NCBI GenBank assembly: GCA_017529175.1
Contig: JAFXNX010000135.1
Span: 1-8,961, forward strand
Length of the DNA: 8,961 bases
Direction of reading: 5' to 3'
Source of the DNA: Clostridia bacterium
GTDB lineage: Bacteria > Bacillota_A > Clostridia > Oscillospirales > CAG-272
Shown: positions 6,238 to 8,961 of the stretch, in pieces
Numbering within the stretch: the first letter of the stretch is position 1
Layout of the letters: each line of letters starts with the position of its first letter
Translations under genes and position numbers: made by a program
The notes under the pieces: generated by a model
What the model was told of the DNA's origin: nothing
Databases searched by the model: none
The model's input: only the letters and a program-made list of their open reading frames with translations

Positions 6238-8961
6238 TCAATTGCTCTCCGGGGGATTCTCTTCCGGCTTTGCCGTAGTCGCCGGAGGATCCGTATTCTT
6301 TGTCTGATCGGCGGGCTTTTCTGTCTCTTTCTGTTTTGCCGTTGTCGTTTGCTTCGTCGTATACTTTTCCGGATGAGCGAGTTTGTCGAAATTCGTATGA
6401 AGCGTACAGTAACAGTTGTACTGTTTCGGAGATGAAGATATGCCTGAATACTTGCCGCTGAGCGCGGTATGATAGTAAGGCAGATTCGTTGCGTTTGACG
6501 GAACTACCGATATATCCTTACAAGTGTATTCGGCGTCGGTGATATAGATCTGATAATCGAACGCGCGGTCAAGATCCATAAGCCCGACAGTAATGACGCT
6601 GCCCTTCGGGCAATCGTTACCTGCGACGCCTCCGCCGTCCTTGCAATACTTGATGAGCTTATGCGTATCGCATACGGTTGTAGGCTTCGTTGCCTCGGTA
6701 AATAACCCGGACTCAGCGCGGCTTCCGCGAGGATCTGCATAGCACGCCTCTCCCATGAGGAGTCCGGAATCTTCGCAATACGTACATGAAATGACGCCGG
6801 GAGCGAAGTTGAACTGTCTGAGCGCCTCTGTTCCGTCGCGGTCTTTCTGTCTGAACTTCTCGTGAAGTTTAGTCATTATCGTGTCCCAAAGAAGAACCGC
6901 GGGGTTCTGCCAGTATTCGCTGAGCGACTGGTTGAGGTCGTATCCGAACCAGATACCTCCGACGTAGTACGGAGTATATCCGATAAACCATCTGTCGTAG
7001 TCTTCCTGAGTGGTACCGGTCTTTCCGGCGCACGGTACGCCGGCGTATCCGTTATCGTAGTCGGGATTTTTAAGAGTGATCGCCGCTGCGGTACCCAATG
7101 AAACAACGTCTTCAAGCATATCTGTCATGATCGTCGCTGTCTGCGGGCTTATAACGGCGCTTTGCTCTATCGGATTTTCAAGTATGATGTTCCCTGTACT
7201 GTCGGTGACTTTAGTCCAAAGTCTTGATTTTGAGAATATACCGTCGTTTACGAATATCGAATACGCGTTTGTGATCTCCTGGACGGTAAGACCGTATGAG
7301 AGCTGACCGAGGCCGAGAGGAGCAAGCGCTTTGTCCGTAACGACAGTGCCCCAAGAAGTCTCTTTTGACTCTATAATGCTGTTCACCTGAAGCTTATCGT
7401 GTAAAAAGTCAAACGAGTTGTCGATCCCGAGCATTTCGAGAACTTTCATCGCGACGGTATTCTTTGACGTTTTGATAGCGTCGTGGATAGTTGTCATTCC
7501 GTCATATACGCTCGGCGCATTTTTAGGATATGGCGTCTGACCGTTGAAATAGAGCGGCGAATCGTCGATCGCTGTGCCGTAGGTTATAACTCCCATATCA
7601 AGCGCGGGACCGTAGACGGAGATAGGCTTTATGGATGAACCCGCGGGTCTTCGTGACTGAGTAGCTCTGTTAAGGATCCTGTTTCCGGACTTCACTCCTC
7701 TGCCACCGACGAGCGCGAGCACGTCTCCGGTGTACGGATCGGTTATTACCATAGATGATTCGGGCTGTTCCGCAGTGGACGCGTACATAAAGTATTCCGA
7801 ATCGTTTTCATATATATTTTCAAGGAGCGTTTGTATTTCGTTATCCATGGCGGTGTAAATGTGAAGACCGCCGGAATAAATCATCATGCTGGCAACGTAA
7901 TCGGAATATCCGTACTCCTCCATCAGCGCGTCTTTGACGTCGTTGAATACGGCGTCGGTATACCACGAGTTTACGTCGCGTTCAAACGAATCGCTGTCGC
8001 GGTCGACCTTGAGCTGAAGCTCGGTCGATGTCGCGTCGAGATACTCGGCTTCGCTGATCTTTCCGTACTGCCACATTGTCCAGAGAACGTCGTTTCGTCT
8101 CTTTCTGTTTCCGTCTTCCTTTTCTTCACCGGTCTCCTCGTCGGTATACATAACGACGTCGTGACGGACCGGTTCATATTTTGAAGGGTTCTTGACGATC
8201 GCCGCAAGAGAGGCGCACTCCACAAGATCAAGTTCGCTGACGTCCTTGTCAAAGTAGTAGTTCGCCGCCGCCTGAACTCCTGTACAGTTGTTTGAAAGGA
8301 ATACGATATTCAGGTACATCTCGAGTATCTCGGTTTTATCGAGCTTCTTCTCGAGATCGAGAGCTCTGAATATTTCCTCGACTTTACGTTGTATCGTCGG
8401 TTCGTCATCGCCCGTCAGGTTTTTGATCAACTGTTGAGTTATGGTCGATCCGCCGTAATCACCGTCGCCGAAGAAGAATCCGAGTACCGCGCTCGAAGTT
8501 CTGACCCAGTCGACACCGTTGTGGGACTCGAATCTGTGGTCTTCGATCGAAATGAACGCGTCTTTAAGATACTGCGGAAACTGGTCGTAAGACGCCCAGA
8601 TGCTGTTTTCAGAGCCGTAAAGGCGCTGATATTCGACGTCGACACCTATACCGTTTATCCTGTCTTCCTCTGTTTCGTAATTCGTATAATAGAGCCGCGT
8701 CGTAGTATCGGAACCTTTTTTTACGAATAGCGACGTATCGATCGAAGGATCGATATAATTCTTTATATACATCGCAAAAACGGTTCCTACGATGACGCCA
8801 GTTATCATACCGATAAGGAGGATCGTCAGAAATACGTTTATGACAACGGTAAATATCCTGTAAAGAACGCTTCCGACGTTTTTAAGCACGGACAGCGCCA
8901 TCTTTTGCTCACCGTTCTGAATATTTTCAGGTTCGGAATTGTAGTTTTCGTTCAATTTTCC
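6238..8961 (-). CDS. Class A penicillin-binding protein (glycosyltransferase and transpeptidase), start unresolved at window edge
   Basis: This bifunctional enzyme polymerises lipid II into glycan strands and cross-links the peptides, outside the membrane. Residues are numbered from the TTG at 8955, giving 905. A membrane anchor spans about 31-64. The GT51 domain has EDHRFESHNGVD with Glu138, GGSTITQQLIKN (168-179), RKVEE with Glu194, and EILEMYLN. The transpeptidase has SxxK (Ser440-Lys443 in RRPAGSSIKP), SKN (497-499) and KTGTT from Lys645. After it, nine cysteines lie between 724 and 850. Part of that stretch (CEDSGLLMGEAC ... TTVCDTH) matches a C-terminal motif I know from Firmicutes PBP1-type proteins. 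The final 40 residues are Thr/Lys/Pro/Glu-rich. The frame stays open to 8961. The start may be TTG 8955, a codon beyond the edge, or, less likely, the ATG of Met19. No hairpin follows the stop. Confidence 0.95.
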   Translation of the reverse strand, partial: GKLNENYNSEPENIQNGEQKMALSVLKNVGSVLYRIFTVVINVFLTILLIGMITGVIVGTVFAMYIKNYIDPSIDTSLFVKKGSDTTTRLYYTNYETEEDRINGIGVDVEYQRLYGSENSIWASYDQFPQYLKDAFISIEDHRFESHNGVDWVRTSSAVLGFFFGDGDYGGSTITQQLIKNLTGDDEPTIQRKVEEIFRALDLEKKLDKTEILEMYLNIVFLSNNCTGVQAAANYYFDKDVSELDLVECASLAAIVKNPSKYEPVRHDVVMYTDEETGEEKEDGNRKRRNDVLWTMWQYGKISEAEYLDATSTELQLKVDRDSDSFERDVNSWYTDAVFNDVKDALMEEYGYSDYVASMMIYSGGLHIYTAMDNEIQTLLENIYENDSEYFMYASTAEQPESSMVITDPYTGDVLALVGGRGVKSGNRILNRATQSRRPAGSSIKPISVYGPALDMGVITYGTAIDDSPLYFNGQTPYPKNAPSVYDGMTTIHDAIKTSKNTVAMKVLEMLGIDNSFDFLHDKLQVNSIIESKETSWGTVVTDKALAPLGLGQLSYGLTVQEITNAYSIFVNDGIFSKSRLWTKVTDSTGNIILENPIEQSAVISPQTATIMTDMLEDVVSLGTAAAITLKNPDYDNGYAGVPCAGKTGTTQEDYDRWFIGYTPYYVGGIWFGYDLNQSLSEYWQNPAVLLWDTIMTKLHEKFRQKDRDGTEALRQFNFAPGVISCTYCEDSGLLMGEACYADPRGSRAESGLFTEATKPTTVCDTHKLIKYCKDGGGVAGNDCPKGSVITVGLMDLDRAFDYQIYITDAEYTCKDISVVPSNATNLPYYHTALSGKYSGISSSPKQYNCYCTLHTNFDKLAHPEKYTTKQTTTAKQKETEKPADQTKNTDPPATTAKPEENPPESN

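Noticed and set aside
7831..8184. Plus-strand open frame of 117 codons inside the penicillin-binding protein gene
   Set aside because: It is a shadow of the intact minus-strand gene, with no ribosome binding site and no known motif.

Overview
The window looks like a piece of chromosome from an anaerobic, Gram-positive-type bacterium of the class Clostridia, possibly an uncultured gut relative of the Ruminococcaceae/Oscillospirales. This is inferred from three things: the tig-clpP-clpX order, the strong GGAGG-type ribosome binding sites, and the protein styles (a long class A penicillin-binding protein with a Cys-rich tail, and a Cys-anchored DUF4430-like lipoprotein). The genus cannot be fixed from the sequence alone. 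Coding density is high, and I see no mobile element, phage gene, tRNA, rRNA or CRISPR array.

Left part, plus strand (1-1923): the 3' four-fifths of a threonine synthase gene (thrC, cut by the window edge), followed after one base by a calcineurin-like metallophosphoesterase. The two are probably translated from one message. A 124-base AT-rich gap follows. It carries a good sigma-A-type promoter and a strong ribosome binding site.

Centre, plus strand (2048-5623): tig (trigger factor), clpP and clpX, a protein folding and degradation operon. Trigger factor holds nascent chains at the ribosome. ClpX unfolds tagged or damaged proteins and feeds them to the ClpP peptidase. Trigger factor carries an unusual 92-residue Lys/Ala/Thr-rich tail. 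A perfect 12-bp hairpin without a T-run lies between tig and clpP. A strong intrinsic terminator ends the operon just after clpX.

Right part, minus strand (5640-8961): a class A penicillin-binding protein (glycosyltransferase plus transpeptidase) runs in from the right edge. Downstream of it is a small secreted lipoprotein with a DUF4430-like domain. The lipoprotein has its own near-consensus promoter in the 76-base gap. These genes converge on clpX, and the clpX terminator is the only hairpin between the two transcription units.

I found no convincing undescribed multi-gene system. The features most worth a second look are the histone-like tail on trigger factor, the tig-clpP hairpin, and the lipoprotein next to the cell-wall synthase.
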